DNA of 64,000 nt from Mesorhizobium shangrilense (lineage in GTDB: Bacteria > Pseudomonadota > Alphaproteobacteria > Rhizobiales > Rhizobiaceae). The translations under genes and the position numbers were made by a program. Location of the stretch: positions 372,001 through 436,000 of the forward strand of contig NZ_JBEWSZ010000001.1 of the NCBI RefSeq assembly GCF_040537815.1. The letters run 5' to 3'. Each line of letters starts with the position of its first letter. Positions within the stretch are counted from its first letter, which is position 1. The notes under the pieces are model-generated. The model saw only the letters and a list, made by a program, of their open reading frames with translations, ran no database searches and had not been told where the DNA came from. Shown here one piece after another: positions 41,009 to 50,072 of this stretch.

Positions 41009-41769
41009 TCATCGGTTATGTGGCCTATCTGATACTCGCTGTTGTCGTGGTCATATTCCTGTCCGCGGCCATCCGCATCCTGAGGGAATATGAGCGCGGC
41101 GTGGTCTTCACGCTCGGCCGCTTCACCGGGGTCAAGGGCCCCGGCCTCATCATCCTCGTCCCCTTCGTGCAGCAGATGGTGCGGGTCGACCTGCGTGTCG
41201 TGGTCCGGGATGTGCCGCCGCAGGACGTCATCTCGCGCGACAACGTCTCGGTGAAGGTGAATGCGGTGCTGTATTTCCGCATCGTCGATCCCGAGAGGGC
41301 GGTCATCCAGGTCGAGGACTTCATGGCGGCCACCAACCAGCTGGCGCAGACCACGCTGCGTTCGGTTCTCGGCAAGCATGAGCTCGACGAAATGCTGTCC
41401 GAGCGCGACAGGCTCAACAGCGATATCCAAGAGATCCTCGACCTGCGGACTGATGCCTGGGGCATCAAGGTCTCCAATGTCGAGATCAAGGATGTCGACC
41501 TCAACGAGAACATGATCCGCGCCATCGCCAAGCAGGCGGAGGCCGAACGGCTGCGGCGTGCGAAGGTGATCAATGCTGATGGCGAGCAGCAGGCGGCGGC
41601 GAAGCTGGTCGAGGCCGGCAAGATGCTGGCGCAGGAGCCGCAGGCCATGCAGCTGCGCTATTTCGAGGCGCTGCACGACATCGCCGGCGAACGTTCGTCA
41701 ACGGTGGTGTTCCCGGTGCCGATGGACATAATCAGTCATTTCATGGGGAAGTCCGACAAAGCGAAGTGA
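41005..41769 (+). CDS. Slipin (stomatin-like SPFH protein)
   Basis: This 254-residue protein has one N-terminal hydrophobic segment ([22 protein letters not shown]), then the SPFH domain: [66 protein letters not shown] helical tail ends with [25 protein letters not shown]. It is intact, unlike the slipin at 28612, and translationally coupled to nfeD. The pair acts in membrane quality control, in a complex at the inner membrane. Confidence 0.94.
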   Translation: MIIGYVAYLILAVVVVIFLSAAIRILREYERGVVFTLGRFTGVKGPGLIILVPFVQQMVRVDLRVVVRDVPPQDVISRDNVSVKVNAVLYFRIVDPERAVIQVEDFMAATNQLAQTTLRSVLGKHELDEMLSERDRLNSDIQEILDLRTDAWGIKVSNVEIKDVDLNENMIRAIAKQAEAERLRRAKVINADGEQQAAAKLVEAGKMLAQEPQAMQLRYFEALHDIAGERSSTVVFPVPMDIISHFMGKSDKAK

Positions 41770-41804
41770 GTTCGCCGAGTGTGCATTCCTGGACGTGTTG
41801 ACGT

Positions 41805-42497
41805 TCAGCCGGCAGTCTCGCGGGCGCCGTGCTTGACGAGTTTGCGGCGGCCTTGCTCGAGGTGCTGTTTCAGCAGATGCAGCGCCGCACTCCGGTCGCC
41901 TTTGCGGCAGGCTTCCAGGATCTGGCGATGCTCGTGCTGCGATTGCGACCGGTGGTCGAAATTCGACAGCAGGAGGCGGACATAGCGATCGGCGGTGCGA
42001 TGCATCTGTTCGATGAGCATAAGCAGGCGGCTGTTTCCGCAGAGGCTGTACAGCTCCATATGGAAGTCGCGGTTGAGTTGCCCCCAGTGGCCGACTTCCT
42101 GCTCGTGGTCGATCTCCAGCAGAATGGCATCCGCCCTGTCCAGGACAGCGGTGGTAAGATGCGGGAATGACAGTTTCAGCGCCTTCCTTTCGATCAGCGC
42201 GCGGATCGCGTAGATCTCGGCGGCTTCCTTAGCGTCGATGCGCGACACAAACGCTCCGCGCGTGGGATGGATCGAGACGAGACCTTCCGCTTCAAGCAAC
42301 CTTAGCGCGTCGCGCACGGGCATTCGGCTCAGCTCGAAACGCGCGGCAAGGTCGTCCTGGCGCAGGATCGTCTCGGCGGGAATCTCACCCGTGACGATGG
42401 CATCGCGCAGCAAATCCGCCACCTGGTCCGCTGCGGTCCTCGGCTTGTTCACGGCGCTCGGGCTCAGTTTGCCAAAGGGGTCCATCTTGTCGCCCAT
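41805..42497 (-). CDS. GntR family regulator, FCD subfamily
   Basis: The 230-residue protein has a GntR winged helix (DQVADLLRDAIVTGEIPAETILRQDDLAARFELSRMPVRDALRLLEAEGLVSIHPTRGAFV) and an FCD ligand domain (NRDFHMELYSLCGNSRLLMLIEQMHRTADRYVRLLL, with HEHRQIL). The His and Asp residues there bind a metal in the family. Start choice among GTG 42509, ATG 42497 and ATG 42485 is uncertain. It is divergent from the C39-like peptidase and Ddl-type genes, with a GTATAC-centred palindrome between, so it likely controls them. Confidence 0.9.
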   Translation of the reverse strand: MGDKMDPFGKLSPSAVNKPRTAADQVADLLRDAIVTGEIPAETILRQDDLAARFELSRMPVRDALRLLEAEGLVSIHPTRGAFVSRIDAKEAAEIYAIRALIERKALKLSFPHLTTAVLDRADAILLEIDHEQEVGHWGQLNRDFHMELYSLCGNSRLLMLIEQMHRTADRYVRLLLSNFDHRSQSQHEHRQILEACRKGDRSAALHLLKQHLEQGRRKLVKHGARETAG

Positions 42498-42551
42498 TTT
42501 TCCGGCCACTCATTCATGAATGGTTCGATCATTGCCTGTCAATCCGTATCC

Positions 42552-42561
42552 TCGTATACGA
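42552..42561. promoter_or_regulatory. Candidate FCD-GntR operator
   Basis: The palindrome TCGTATACGA lies in the divergent spacer, 39 bases before the C39-like start codon. The GTATAC core matches operators of several FCD-type GntR regulators. Flanking GTATCC and GGTATA add partial symmetry. Confidence 0.6.
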
Positions 42562-42599
42562 AGGTATAGGCAATTGCCTTATATTGCTTGGGGATTTGC

Positions 42600-43220
42600 A
42601 TGACCACCGCGCCTGAAACCGTCCCCTTCTTCAGCCAGTGGGAAACGCCCGACATGACGATGGCTGTGCTGGCGGATGGCGCAAGGGTGGCGCTGCGGCG
42701 CGATCCGCTGTGGCGCAATTCGGGCGCCGAGACACTCGACGAATATGCCGTCTGGGCCGACAATGTCTGCGGCATGGCCTGCCTGAAGATGATCCTGGCG
42801 GCGCGCGGCGAGATCGTGCCGACATTGGAACTGGCGCGGCGCTGCACGGACTATGGCGGCTACGTCGTTGATGCCGACCAGTCGATCAAGGGGCTGATCT
42901 ATGCGCCCTTCGTCACCTTCGTGAAGGAAGCTTTTGGCCTGCAGGCCGAGGTGGTGACTGGAGTGGCGACCTCGGACATCCCTTCGCTATTCGGGCGCGC
43001 GCGCTTCTTCATCGCCTCGGTCTCCGCCGGCATTCGCTGGCCCGAGCGCGAGCCGCCCCGCAAGGGCGGCCATCTGGTGCTGGTCACGGCGGCCTCGGAG
43101 GCAGGGTTCTGCTTTCACAACCCGTCCGGCCATGACCGCGCCTCACAGGAAAACGCGGTGTTGCCGCCGGCGGCGTTCGACCGCTTCTTTGCCAATCGCG
43201 GCATAGCCGTGACCATTTGA
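42600..43220 (+). CDS. C39-like cysteine peptidase family protein
   Basis: The 206-residue protein has the papain-like C39 fold. The likely catalytic residues are C57 ([17 protein letters not shown]), H158 (RKGGHLVLV) and N174 (HNPSG); Q13 (PFFSQW) may form the oxyanion hole. Members cleave peptide or amide bonds, or in BtrH-like cases transfer acyl groups. There is no signal peptide, so it is probably cytoplasmic. It is 17 bases upstream of the Ddl-type ligase gene and probably cotranscribed with it, so the two may make and break the same bond. Confidence 0.8.
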   Translation: MTTAPETVPFFSQWETPDMTMAVLADGARVALRRDPLWRNSGAETLDEYAVWADNVCGMACLKMILAARGEIVPTLELARRCTDYGGYVVDADQSIKGLIYAPFVTFVKEAFGLQAEVVTGVATSDIPSLFGRARFFIASVSAGIRWPEREPPRKGGHLVLVTAASEAGFCFHNPSGHDRASQENAVLPPAAFDRFFANRGIAVTI

Positions 43221-43237
43221 CATTCGGGGGATTTCCT

Positions 43238-44299
43238 ATGACCAGCAAGACCAGGGTCGCGGTGCTGTTTGGCGGCCGCTCGGCCGAGCACGACGTGTCG
43301 CGCCTTTCCGCCGCCAATGTGATGAAGGCGATCGACCGCACGCGCCATGAGATCGTGCCGATCGCCGTCACCAGAAGCGGCAAATGGCTGCTGACCAGGG
43401 ACGAGATTCCCGAAGGAGACCTCGAAACGGCTGATGGCATCGAAGTCGCGCTGTTGCCGGGCGGCGGCGGCAGGCTGGTCGCCGTCTCCGGTGCGGATAT
43501 TGCGCCGGTCGACGTGCTCTTTCCCGTGCTGCATGGACCTTTCGGCGAGGACGGGTCGGTGCAGGGTTATGCGGAGGTGGCTGACATCGCCTATGTCGGT
43601 TGCGGCGTCTTCGCCTCGGCCGCGGCCATGGACAAGGACATGGCCAAGCGCCTGCTGCGCGACGCAGGCATTGCCGTCGCCCGCTCGGTGACCCTGCGGC
43701 GAGGCGACACCCATTCCTTCCAGGAGATTGCCGGGGTGCTGGGCTTGCCTTTCTTCGCCAAGCCGGCCCGCCAGGGGTCTTCCTTTGGGGTGAGCAAGGT
43801 GGATGACAGGGATGGTTACCAGGACGCTGTTGACACGGCTTTGCGCTATGACGACAAGGCGCTGATCGAGGAATTCATCGAAGGCCGCGAGATCGAGTGC
43901 GCGGTGTTGGAGCGGGCCGACGGCACGATTACCGTGTCATTGCCGGGCGAGATCATCCCCGCCGGCAAGCACGGCTTCTACACCTATGAGGCCAAATACA
44001 TCGATGCCGACGGAGCGGTGGTGAAGGCACCCGCCGACGTGCCGGCTGCAACCGCCGACAGGGCCAGGGAGATGGCCCGCCAGGCGTTCCAGGCGCTTGG
44101 CTGCGAGAGCATGGCGCGCGTCGATTTCTTCCTGCGGCCCGACGGCCAGCTGCTGCTCAACGAGGTCAACACCATTCCCGGCTTCACCAATATCAGCATG
44201 TACGCCAAGGCGCTGGCGGCCGGCGGCATCAGCTACGAGGAGGTTGTCGAGACGGTGATCGCGCACGCGCTGGCGCGGCATGCGGCGCGGCTGACCTGA
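43238..44299 (+). CDS. D-alanine--D-alanine ligase-type ATP-grasp enzyme
   Basis: The 353-residue enzyme has the Ddl layout: [25 protein letters not shown] at the N-terminus, [16 protein letters not shown] and [15 protein letters not shown] for ATP binding, [14 protein letters not shown] for the omega loop, and [33 protein letters not shown] near the C-terminus with the metal-binding residues. It is DdlA-like. Its location with a C39-like peptidase and a GntR regulator, away from division genes, makes a specialised dipeptide ligase more likely than the housekeeping peptidoglycan enzyme. This is inference. Confidence 0.85.
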   Translation: MTSKTRVAVLFGGRSAEHDVSRLSAANVMKAIDRTRHEIVPIAVTRSGKWLLTRDEIPEGDLETADGIEVALLPGGGGRLVAVSGADIAPVDVLFPVLHGPFGEDGSVQGYAEVADIAYVGCGVFASAAAMDKDMAKRLLRDAGIAVARSVTLRRGDTHSFQEIAGVLGLPFFAKPARQGSSFGVSKVDDRDGYQDAVDTALRYDDKALIEEFIEGREIECAVLERADGTITVSLPGEIIPAGKHGFYTYEAKYIDADGAVVKAPADVPAATADRAREMARQAFQALGCESMARVDFFLRPDGQLLLNEVNTIPGFTNISMYAKALAAGGISYEEVVETVIAHALARHAARLT

Positions 44300-44561
44300 A
44301 GGTTCGCGAGAGCGTTCTGCGACGAACGTGCGTGATGATGCAGTCCACCATCTCGTTGATTCCCGGCCTGTGGATATTTCCGAGTATTTTTTAGAGCGGT
44401 TTTGCCGCCAGGTCGATGTCTACCGGCTTAGTTCTTGTCTGGTTTAGCAACGAAATTGTCCTGTAATGCATAAATATTTACAGCTATGGACAACATGTAT
44501 GGCAGTCAAATACCTTGTGCCTCCATTGAAGGTGTGAGCGCACAAGAGGCATCGTTATCTT

Positions 44562-45521
44562 TTGAAAAAGAGCGTCTTCTCCTCGAACGACCTGCCGGGG
44601 CACCTCGACGATCGCGCGCGGTTCGCGCTCTGGCAGGACATCCACGTCGCGGAGATTTGGTCCGTCGAATATGCCACTTCGGACAATGTGCGGTTCGAGG
44701 CGGACATCGAAGCCATGGCCGTCGGACCGCTGGTGCTCGGGCGGATGGCCGGGACGATCAAGAATGCCACCCGCAGGGCGAGCAACATCGCCGATGACGG
44801 CCGTGACGGCTACCTGCTGCTGGTCAACAATGGCGATACGATCCTCAGTGGCGCCCAGGTCGGCCGCGACTACAGCGTGGGCAAAGGCGAGGGCGCGCTG
44901 GTCTCGGCCTCGGAAGCGCTGAAGATGACTGGCGGCGACAAGAACATCTGGATGAATGTGGTGATTCCGCGCGCGATCCTGGGCAATGCCTTTGCTGGTA
45001 TCGACGACCGGCTGGCGCTGAGCATCGGGGCCGACAATGAGGCGCTCGACATGCTCAAGCGCTATTGCCGGTTTCTGGAAACCGGCCCTGCCGTGATCTC
45101 GCCCGATCTTGTCACCCATGCCACCGAAACGATCGTCGACCTGATCGGCCTTGCGACCGGCGCGAAAGGCGAGACCGCCGAACTGGCTGGTCTGCGCGGC
45201 CTGCGCGCGGCAAGGCTTCAGGCCATTCTCAACAAGATGCGGGACAATTTCGCCGACCCCGCCATCTCAGCCCAGGGCGTTGCCCAGCAATTGCGGCTCT
45301 CGGTGCGCTATGTCCACGATCTCCTGCAGGAAACCGGGATCAGCTTCGCCGAGCGCATCCTCGAACTGCGCCTGCAGCGAGCCCATCGCATGCTCTGCGA
45401 CAGGCGCAATGACCGCATGCGGGTCAGCGAGATCGCGCTGCTGAGCGGGTTCTCGGACGTGTCCTATTTCAACCGCTGTTTCCGCCGCCGCTTCGGCATC
45501 ACCCCGAGCGGCGCCCGGTAG
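44562..45521 (+). CDS. AraC family transcriptional regulator
   Basis: The 319-residue protein has an N-terminal AraC-binding-like domain (FSSNDLPGHLDDRARFALWQDIHVAEIWSVEY) and a C-terminal double helix-turn-helix: AISAQGVAQQLRLSVRYVHDLLQETGISFAERILELRLQRAHRML, then VSEIALLSGFSDVSYFNRCFRRRFGITPSGAR. The only start in this frame is a TTG at 44562. An upstream frame (44486, ATGGACAAC) would supply 30 natural residues if one base of a nearby A5 run were absent, so a frameshift is possible. Targets are unknown. Confidence 0.85.
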   Translation: MKKSVFSSNDLPGHLDDRARFALWQDIHVAEIWSVEYATSDNVRFEADIEAMAVGPLVLGRMAGTIKNATRRASNIADDGRDGYLLLVNNGDTILSGAQVGRDYSVGKGEGALVSASEALKMTGGDKNIWMNVVIPRAILGNAFAGIDDRLALSIGADNEALDMLKRYCRFLETGPAVISPDLVTHATETIVDLIGLATGAKGETAELAGLRGLRAARLQAILNKMRDNFADPAISAQGVAQQLRLSVRYVHDLLQETGISFAERILELRLQRAHRMLCDRRNDRMRVSEIALLSGFSDVSYFNRCFRRRFGITPSGAR

Positions 45522-45602
45522 CCTCGTGGTGCCCTGGCCAAGCCAGAATGGCTCAGCCCCCCGCGGCTGAGGTTGGATGGCCACAACGGATCGAGAAAGC
45601 AC

Positions 45603-45772
45603 CCCGGCACTTTCCAGGACTATTCCGGTGCGGGCCAGCCCAAGACGCCGGCGGCGGGTGCCTGTGCGCCGACTGCCGGTTGATGCCAAACGGCAACATC
45701 TTGCCGGGCAAACTGACCTGACGCTTTCCACGACAATTCGGGTGCGGCCCAGCCCAAGACGTGGCCGGCGGA
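45603..45772. repeat. Two copies of the Omp-leader repeat
   Basis: Two tandem copies lie at 45603-45657 and 45682-45772. The shared core is CTTTCC-GAC-ATTC, then GGTGCGG, CCAGCCCAAGACG and GGC. Copy 2 also has the GCCAAACGGCAAC upstream block. Two further copies are at 47388 and 48412. They occupy the spacer before the first outer-membrane gene, where no gene is visible in 45522-45864. Confidence 0.75.
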
Positions 45773-45864
45773 CAATGCAACACCGGGGCATCGACAGCAG
45801 TTGGGTCTCCGCCAAGCATATCAGCAGCGGCGAACGCAACACTTTTTGGGGCGGCAAACAAACA

Positions 45865-46575
45865 ATGAAAACGATTCTTCTCGCTACAGCCTTCATTCTC
45901 GCGCCTGTAGGCGTGGCGTCCGCGGCGGACATCAATGAAACTTTGCCAATCGCCGCCGCCTACGATTGGTCCGGCCTTTATGCTGGTGTTCACGCCGGTT
46001 ACGCAGCCGGAAAATCCAATCTTTTCATCGCTGGCGGCGGCTTCGGCGGGACGTCCGATCTTAACGAATCAATCGATCCGAAAGGTTTTATTGGCGGTAT
46101 CCATATCGGCGCCAATTACGAAATGGCGAACCGCTTCGTGATCGGCGCCGAGGCTGACCTTGCGTATGGCAATGCCGATGGACTGACGCCCCTCAATACA
46201 GGCGGCGGTGGCGTCAGCACGTTGCTCAAGAGCGAACTCAAGTGGTCGGGGTCGGCGAGGCTGCGGGCTGGCTACGCTTTCGATCGGACTTTGCCCTACA
46301 TTACTGCAGGTGTGGCTGCGGCCAAGTATGAAGTGATTGGGGTCAGCGCTGGCGGCCCCGGCGGTGAAATAACGCTCCACAGCGACAGCCATATTGGCTG
46401 GACGGTTGGAGCAGGTGTCGAGCATGCCTTCACCGACAGATGGATCGCAAGGGCCGAATATCGCTACTCCGACTTCGGCAGCCAGGACCTCTCGATAGCA
46501 GTTGGTCTTCCGACGGCGACGAACGTGGATCTCAAGACGCACGATATCCGGGTCGGCCTTAGCTACAAGTTCTAA
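45865..46575 (+). CDS. Outer membrane beta-barrel protein (Omp25/Omp31 family)
   Basis: The 236-residue protein starts with a signal peptide (KTILLATAFILAPVGVASAAD) and continues with the barrel signature: YDWSGLYAGVHAGYAAG near the start and VGAGVEHAFTDRWIARAEYRYSDFGSQ, ending in HDIRVGLSYKF with the terminal Phe needed for barrel assembly. It resembles the small eight-stranded Brucella/rhizobial Omp25/31 porin-like proteins. The leader shares ACTTTTTGGGG with the gene at 48607. Confidence 0.9.
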   Translation: MKTILLATAFILAPVGVASAADINETLPIAAAYDWSGLYAGVHAGYAAGKSNLFIAGGGFGGTSDLNESIDPKGFIGGIHIGANYEMANRFVIGAEADLAYGNADGLTPLNTGGGGVSTLLKSELKWSGSARLRAGYAFDRTLPYITAGVAAAKYEVIGVSAGGPGGEITLHSDSHIGWTVGAGVEHAFTDRWIARAEYRYSDFGSQDLSIAVGLPTATNVDLKTHDIRVGLSYKF

Positions 46576-46648
46576 TCCGGCCGGCCGAACAATACCCGCG
46601 CTGGCCTTTTCGGCGCGGGAACGCGATGCTTGAGAGCAGCAGACCAAC

Positions 46649-47368
46649 GAGAGAACCTTTCTTCTGGCCATGGCCACCATCCTCGCACCTGTCGGCATGG
46701 CGCGCGCTGCGGATGTCAGTGAGGTCTCGCCTGTCGCCGCGACCTACATCTGGTCAGGCGGCTATATTGGCGCGCAGGCCGGATATGCATGGGGGGATGC
46801 AAGGGTCGGGCAGACATTTGCACCAGACAGCTTCGACAATTACGGCTGGGGTTACAGTCCGTCCGGTGTGTTCGGCGGGCTTTATGCCGGCTTCAACCAT
46901 CAGTTCGACAGTGGGCTGGTTCTCGGCGTGGAGGGCGACTACGTCTTCGCGGACGTGAAGGGCACAACGCTCTACCGGTCGCTCGGGGTTGATGACCCCA
47001 CCTTTGGCGGTGTGCTCAAGCTGGATTCGGTCGGTTCGCTGCGCCTGAGAGCTGGCTACGCGATGGACCGATAGCTTCCCTTCGTCACCGGCGGCCTGGC
47101 GGTGGCGTCATACAAGCACACCACGGTGAACCTCCCTGGCAGCACTCCTTACGCCGACGTCAAGGACACGGTCACCGGCTATACGCTGGGCGCCGGTGCC
47201 GAATACGCCGTCACCGACAATTGGGTGGTTCGTGGCGAATACAGGTTCGCCGATTTCGGACGCCACACCTCGGAGCGCCACGCGATCTCCAATGGCGCTC
47301 CCCTCAATCCGGATGCGATCGAGCTGAAGACGCATGATCTGCGCATCGGCGTCGCCTACAAGTTCTGA
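46649..47368 (+). pseudogene. Outer membrane protein pseudogene (Omp25/Omp31 family)
   Basis: The frame is homologous to the gene at 45865 along its length. The codon aligned with the normal start Met is GAG at 46649, so the usual start is lost and the first ATG (46670) lies inside the signal peptide. A TAG at 47072-47074 breaks the frame in AMDR-stop-LPFVTGGLA, where the paralogue reads AFDRTLPYITAGVA. The downstream barrel half (GAGAEYAVTDNWVVRGEYRFADFG ... HDLRIGVAYKF) is otherwise intact. Two lesions indicate a recent pseudogene. Confidence 0.88.
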
Positions 47369-47387
47369 GCGCCGGCAGCCGCCTGAT

Positions 47388-47475
47388 GATGCCGAACGGC
47401 AACACTGGCCGCGCAAGTGACCCGGAGCTTTCCAGGACTATTCGGGTGCGGCCCAGCCCAAGACGCGGCTGGCCC
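47388..47475. repeat. Omp-leader repeat, copy 3
   Basis: This copy has the complete pattern: GCCGAACGGCAAC block, CAAGTGACCCGG, CTTTCCAGGACTATTC, then GGTGCGGCCCAGCCCAAGACG. It lies between the pseudogene and the gene at 47551. Confidence 0.8.
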
Positions 47476-47550
47476 GCAATGCCACACGACAAGACACAGT
47501 GTTGGTCCTGGATTCCCAATCAAAAACCCATATTCGAGCTTGGAGGGTTA

Positions 47551-48378
47551 ATGTACCGTTTTTCAATGGTCGTCGCAGCGCTGATTGCCACGACCTCCGC
47601 CTATGCAGCGGATGCCGTGCAACCGCTTGCCGAGGAGAGCGTGGTCACGCCGCATATCTCCGGCTACGGCCAACTTTACCTTGGCGGACTTAGCTATCCC
47701 AACGGCGGCGACAGACGCTCGGCTGGCGGCGGCGCTGCCCGCGTCAACATCCCTTTTGCCGGACGTTGGAACCTTCAGGGCGACCTTGCCTACGACCGCA
47801 TCTGGAACGACAACGTTCGAGTGGATGGCGTCGGCGGGGCCGTACATGGGTATTACCGCGACCCCGACAGCTTTGCAGCCGGCGCTTTCGCGGCTTATAA
47901 ATCCTACGGGTTTGGCGGCCTCAGCGGCACAAGCGTGAATGACTATCAGGTCGGCCCGGAAGCCCAGGTCTATTTTGGAAATTTGACCGTCTACGGCCAA
48001 GCCTATTACGGCCAGTTCAACTTCGGCTCCCTGCGCGTTGACCAATGGGGGGCGCGCGGTGTCGCTCGCTATTTCGTCCGGAAGAATATTCGCCTGGATG
48101 CCGAGCTCAGCTTCATCAGGACAGATGTCGGAGTCAACCTGGATACTTTGGGCGCAGCCGTCCAGGCCATGTACCGATTCGATGATACGCCGTGGTCGCT
48201 GTTTGGACGCTATCAATTCGAGGAGACAAAGATCCCCTCGTTCAAGGCAAACGATACCCAAAAATTCCTGATCGGCCTGCGCGCCAGCTTCGGCAGCAAG
48301 TCGCTGTTCGATGAGGATCGCAACGGGGCGACCATGGACACCTACCGGCCCAATGAGGTGTTGACGTTCGTCGACTGA
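47551..48378 (+). CDS. Outer membrane beta-barrel protein, unassigned family
   Basis: The 275-residue protein begins with a signal peptide (RFSMVVAALIATTSAYAAD). The rest consists of alternating aromatic strands (VTPHISGYGQLYLGGLSYP; GRWNLQGDLAYDRIW; LTVYGQAYYGQFNFGSLRVDQWGARGVARYFV), typical of a barrel. It does not show the Omp25 ending and stops with TYRPNEVLTFVD, without a terminal aromatic. The ATG at 47551 is preceded by GGAGGGTTA. The role is unknown; the context is an outer-membrane protein cluster. Confidence 0.75.
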   Translation: MYRFSMVVAALIATTSAYAADAVQPLAEESVVTPHISGYGQLYLGGLSYPNGGDRRSAGGGAARVNIPFAGRWNLQGDLAYDRIWNDNVRVDGVGGAVHGYYRDPDSFAAGAFAAYKSYGFGGLSGTSVNDYQVGPEAQVYFGNLTVYGQAYYGQFNFGSLRVDQWGARGVARYFVRKNIRLDAELSFIRTDVGVNLDTLGAAVQAMYRFDDTPWSLFGRYQFEETKIPSFKANDTQKFLIGLRASFGSKSLFDEDRNGATMDTYRPNEVLTFVD

Positions 48379-48411
48379 ACGGCAAGGCCGCGAACCGCAC
48401 CTTAGCTTGCG

Positions 48412-48491
48412 CCCGAATGGCAACACCTGCCGGACAAGTAATGTGGCGCGGGTCAATCCTAGTGCGGCCCAGCCCAAGACGCGGGTGGCGT
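48412..48491. repeat. Omp-leader repeat, copy 4
   Basis: This most diverged copy retains GAATGGCAACACCTGCCGGA, CAAGTAATG, GGTCAATCCTAG and then GTGCGGCCCAGCCCAAGACG. It lies 116 bases upstream of the gene at 48607. Confidence 0.75.
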
Positions 48492-48606
48492 GACGGTGCG
48501 ACACAAAGGCTCGGCGATCTGATCGCGCTGGGCGGCGCGGGAGAGAGCCATCTTGCGGAGCATTGCCGCGAGAATCCGTGAAGACACATTTTGGGGACTG
48601 CATGCA

Positions 48607-49269
48607 ATGAAAACGATCCTTCTCGCTTCGACCTTCCTGTTGGCCGCATCGGGCGCGGCGCTGGCCGCCGACGCGGTTTTGACCGAGCGCATACCGGAAC
48701 CCGCTCCGGCCGCCTTCACCTGGACGGGTGCGTATATCGGCGTCCAGGGCGGTTACGCCTGGACGCATGGACAGCTTGATATCAACCAGGAAACCTATTT
48801 CGACGGCAATCTCAACGGTGCCTTGCTGGGCGCCCACGCCGGCTACAACTGGCAGCCCGGCGACAATTTTGTCGGCGGCATCGAGGTGGATGTCGAGCAT
48901 GTCTGGAACACGCGGGATTTCGTCGGCGGCGACGGCGTTGAGACCCATGTGGCCGGCGATATCGGCACCGATTGGCAAGGCAGCGCCCGCTTGCGCGGGG
49001 GCTACGCTGTCGAGCGCACATTGTTCTTCGCGACAGGCGGCGTCGCAATGGCGCATGGCTTCCTGAACCTGCCGGGTCCGGACTATCACCAAAGCAAGAC
49101 TTTTGTCGGCTGGACCGCCGGCGCCGGCATCGAGCACGCGTTCACCGATCATTGGACCGGCCGCCTCGAATACCGCTATGCCGACTTTGGCTCGCAGTCG
49201 TTTCCCCAGGACGTGGTCTTCGGCTTCAAGCAGCACTCGCTGCGTGCCGGCATCAGCTACAAGTTCTGA
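48607..49269 (+). CDS. Outer membrane beta-barrel protein (Omp25/Omp31 family)
   Basis: The 220-residue protein has a signal peptide (KTILLASTFLLAASGAALAAD) and the small-barrel pattern: FTWTGAYIGVQGGYAWTHGQ, LLGAHAGYNWQPGDNFVGGIEVDVEHVW, TAGAGIEHAFTDHWTGRLEYRYADFGSQ, and the terminal LRAGISYKF. It is a paralogue of 45865 with a shared ATTTTGGGG leader motif. It probably contributes to outer-membrane structure. Confidence 0.9.
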   Translation: MKTILLASTFLLAASGAALAADAVLTERIPEPAPAAFTWTGAYIGVQGGYAWTHGQLDINQETYFDGNLNGALLGAHAGYNWQPGDNFVGGIEVDVEHVWNTRDFVGGDGVETHVAGDIGTDWQGSARLRGGYAVERTLFFATGGVAMAHGFLNLPGPDYHQSKTFVGWTAGAGIEHAFTDHWTGRLEYRYADFGSQSFPQDVVFGFKQHSLRAGISYKF

Positions 49270-49394
49270 GTCTCCGCCGACGGCCCCGGCGCTTGCAGAA
49301 GACGCCTGGCCTCGCAGCCCGAATGACATCAAAGGAGGCTCGTGTTTCCCCAGGCCGGTTAAAGGTAAAGAAGACGATGTTCACGAACGGGCTC

Positions 49395-50072
49395 TCAGTT
49401 CTTACGTTCGAAAATCGAAAACCCATTCCTTAAGTTCTTGCTGAACACAACAAGATCGTAGCTTGGATCGCCGAGCAATTCTCGGTGGTTGTCGAAGTTC
49501 TTTATGTCAAAGATATCATCTAGGGCGATGAACTTTGCGCCATAAGTTTTTTCTAGTTCAGATTTCCCTGTGAACGGCCCACCGTCGATCAAAACGAAAT
49601 CGAAAACTTCAATTCCGGTTTGCAGTTTTATTTTTTCAATTCCTCCGGTCGTAGCGTTGTTATCGCTTATGTAAGCGTTTGTATCTCTTAGCCAGCCCAG
49701 AAGATCTGTGTGGTCAAAATGCTGAAAGAACGGCAGAGTATTTTTCTGTGCCTCGTAAAACGAGATCACCTCCGGCTCTGACAGAGTTTCAGATGCTGTA
49801 ACGGACGCAACGTTGAAGCAGTGAATATCCGGTCGCTTCCTATAAAGCGCGACCAGCTTTTGAAATCGCGGCTTTGAAAGTTCGATCGCATACAGCTGGG
49901 GCTTGGAAGGATTGCGTTTCATACCTTGCGCCAATCCTGCCGTGCTGCCCTCTCCAGATGAGGCGCCGATTTCGAGAATCGTGCGCACACGCGGATCCGC
50001 GCTAATGCGCGATATCGCGATTTGAAACTCGTCGTTGCTGATCTCCGGATTTATTGTGGCGTTCAGCCCCAC
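49395..50072 (-). CDS. SAM-dependent methyltransferase-like protein (AT-rich, atypical)
   Basis: The 225-residue protein has a Rossmann methyltransferase core: VRTILEIGASSGEGSTAGLAQGM is the SAM loop, LYAIELSKPRFQKLVAL the acidic second strand, and FDFVLIDGGPFTGKSELEK the later motif. The start is a GTG at 50072 without a strong ribosome binding site. The DNA is clearly more AT-rich than neighbouring genes, with different codon use, which suggests horizontal acquisition. The sequence may act on a glycan or small molecule; the target is unknown. Confidence 0.7.
   Translation of the reverse strand: MGLNATINPEISNDEFQIAISRISADPRVRTILEIGASSGEGSTAGLAQGMKRNPSKPQLYAIELSKPRFQKLVALYRKRPDIHCFNVASVTASETLSEPEVISFYEAQKNTLPFFQHFDHTDLLGWLRDTNAYISDNNATTGGIEKIKLQTGIEVFDFVLIDGGPFTGKSELEKTYGAKFIALDDIFDIKNFDNHRELLGDPSYDLVVFSKNLRNGFSIFERKN

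Noticed and set aside
43238..44299. Housekeeping D-alanine--D-alanine ligase of peptidoglycan synthesis
   Set aside because: The gene is outside a division/cell-wall cluster and pairs with a C39-like peptidase and GntR regulator, so an accessory role is preferred, though the housekeeping role is not excluded.
44486..44797. Separate 103-codon ORF overlapping the AraC start
   Set aside because: Only its first 30 codons look natural. The remainder is antisense-like noise over the AraC gene, so a frameshift in one gene is more likely than two genes.
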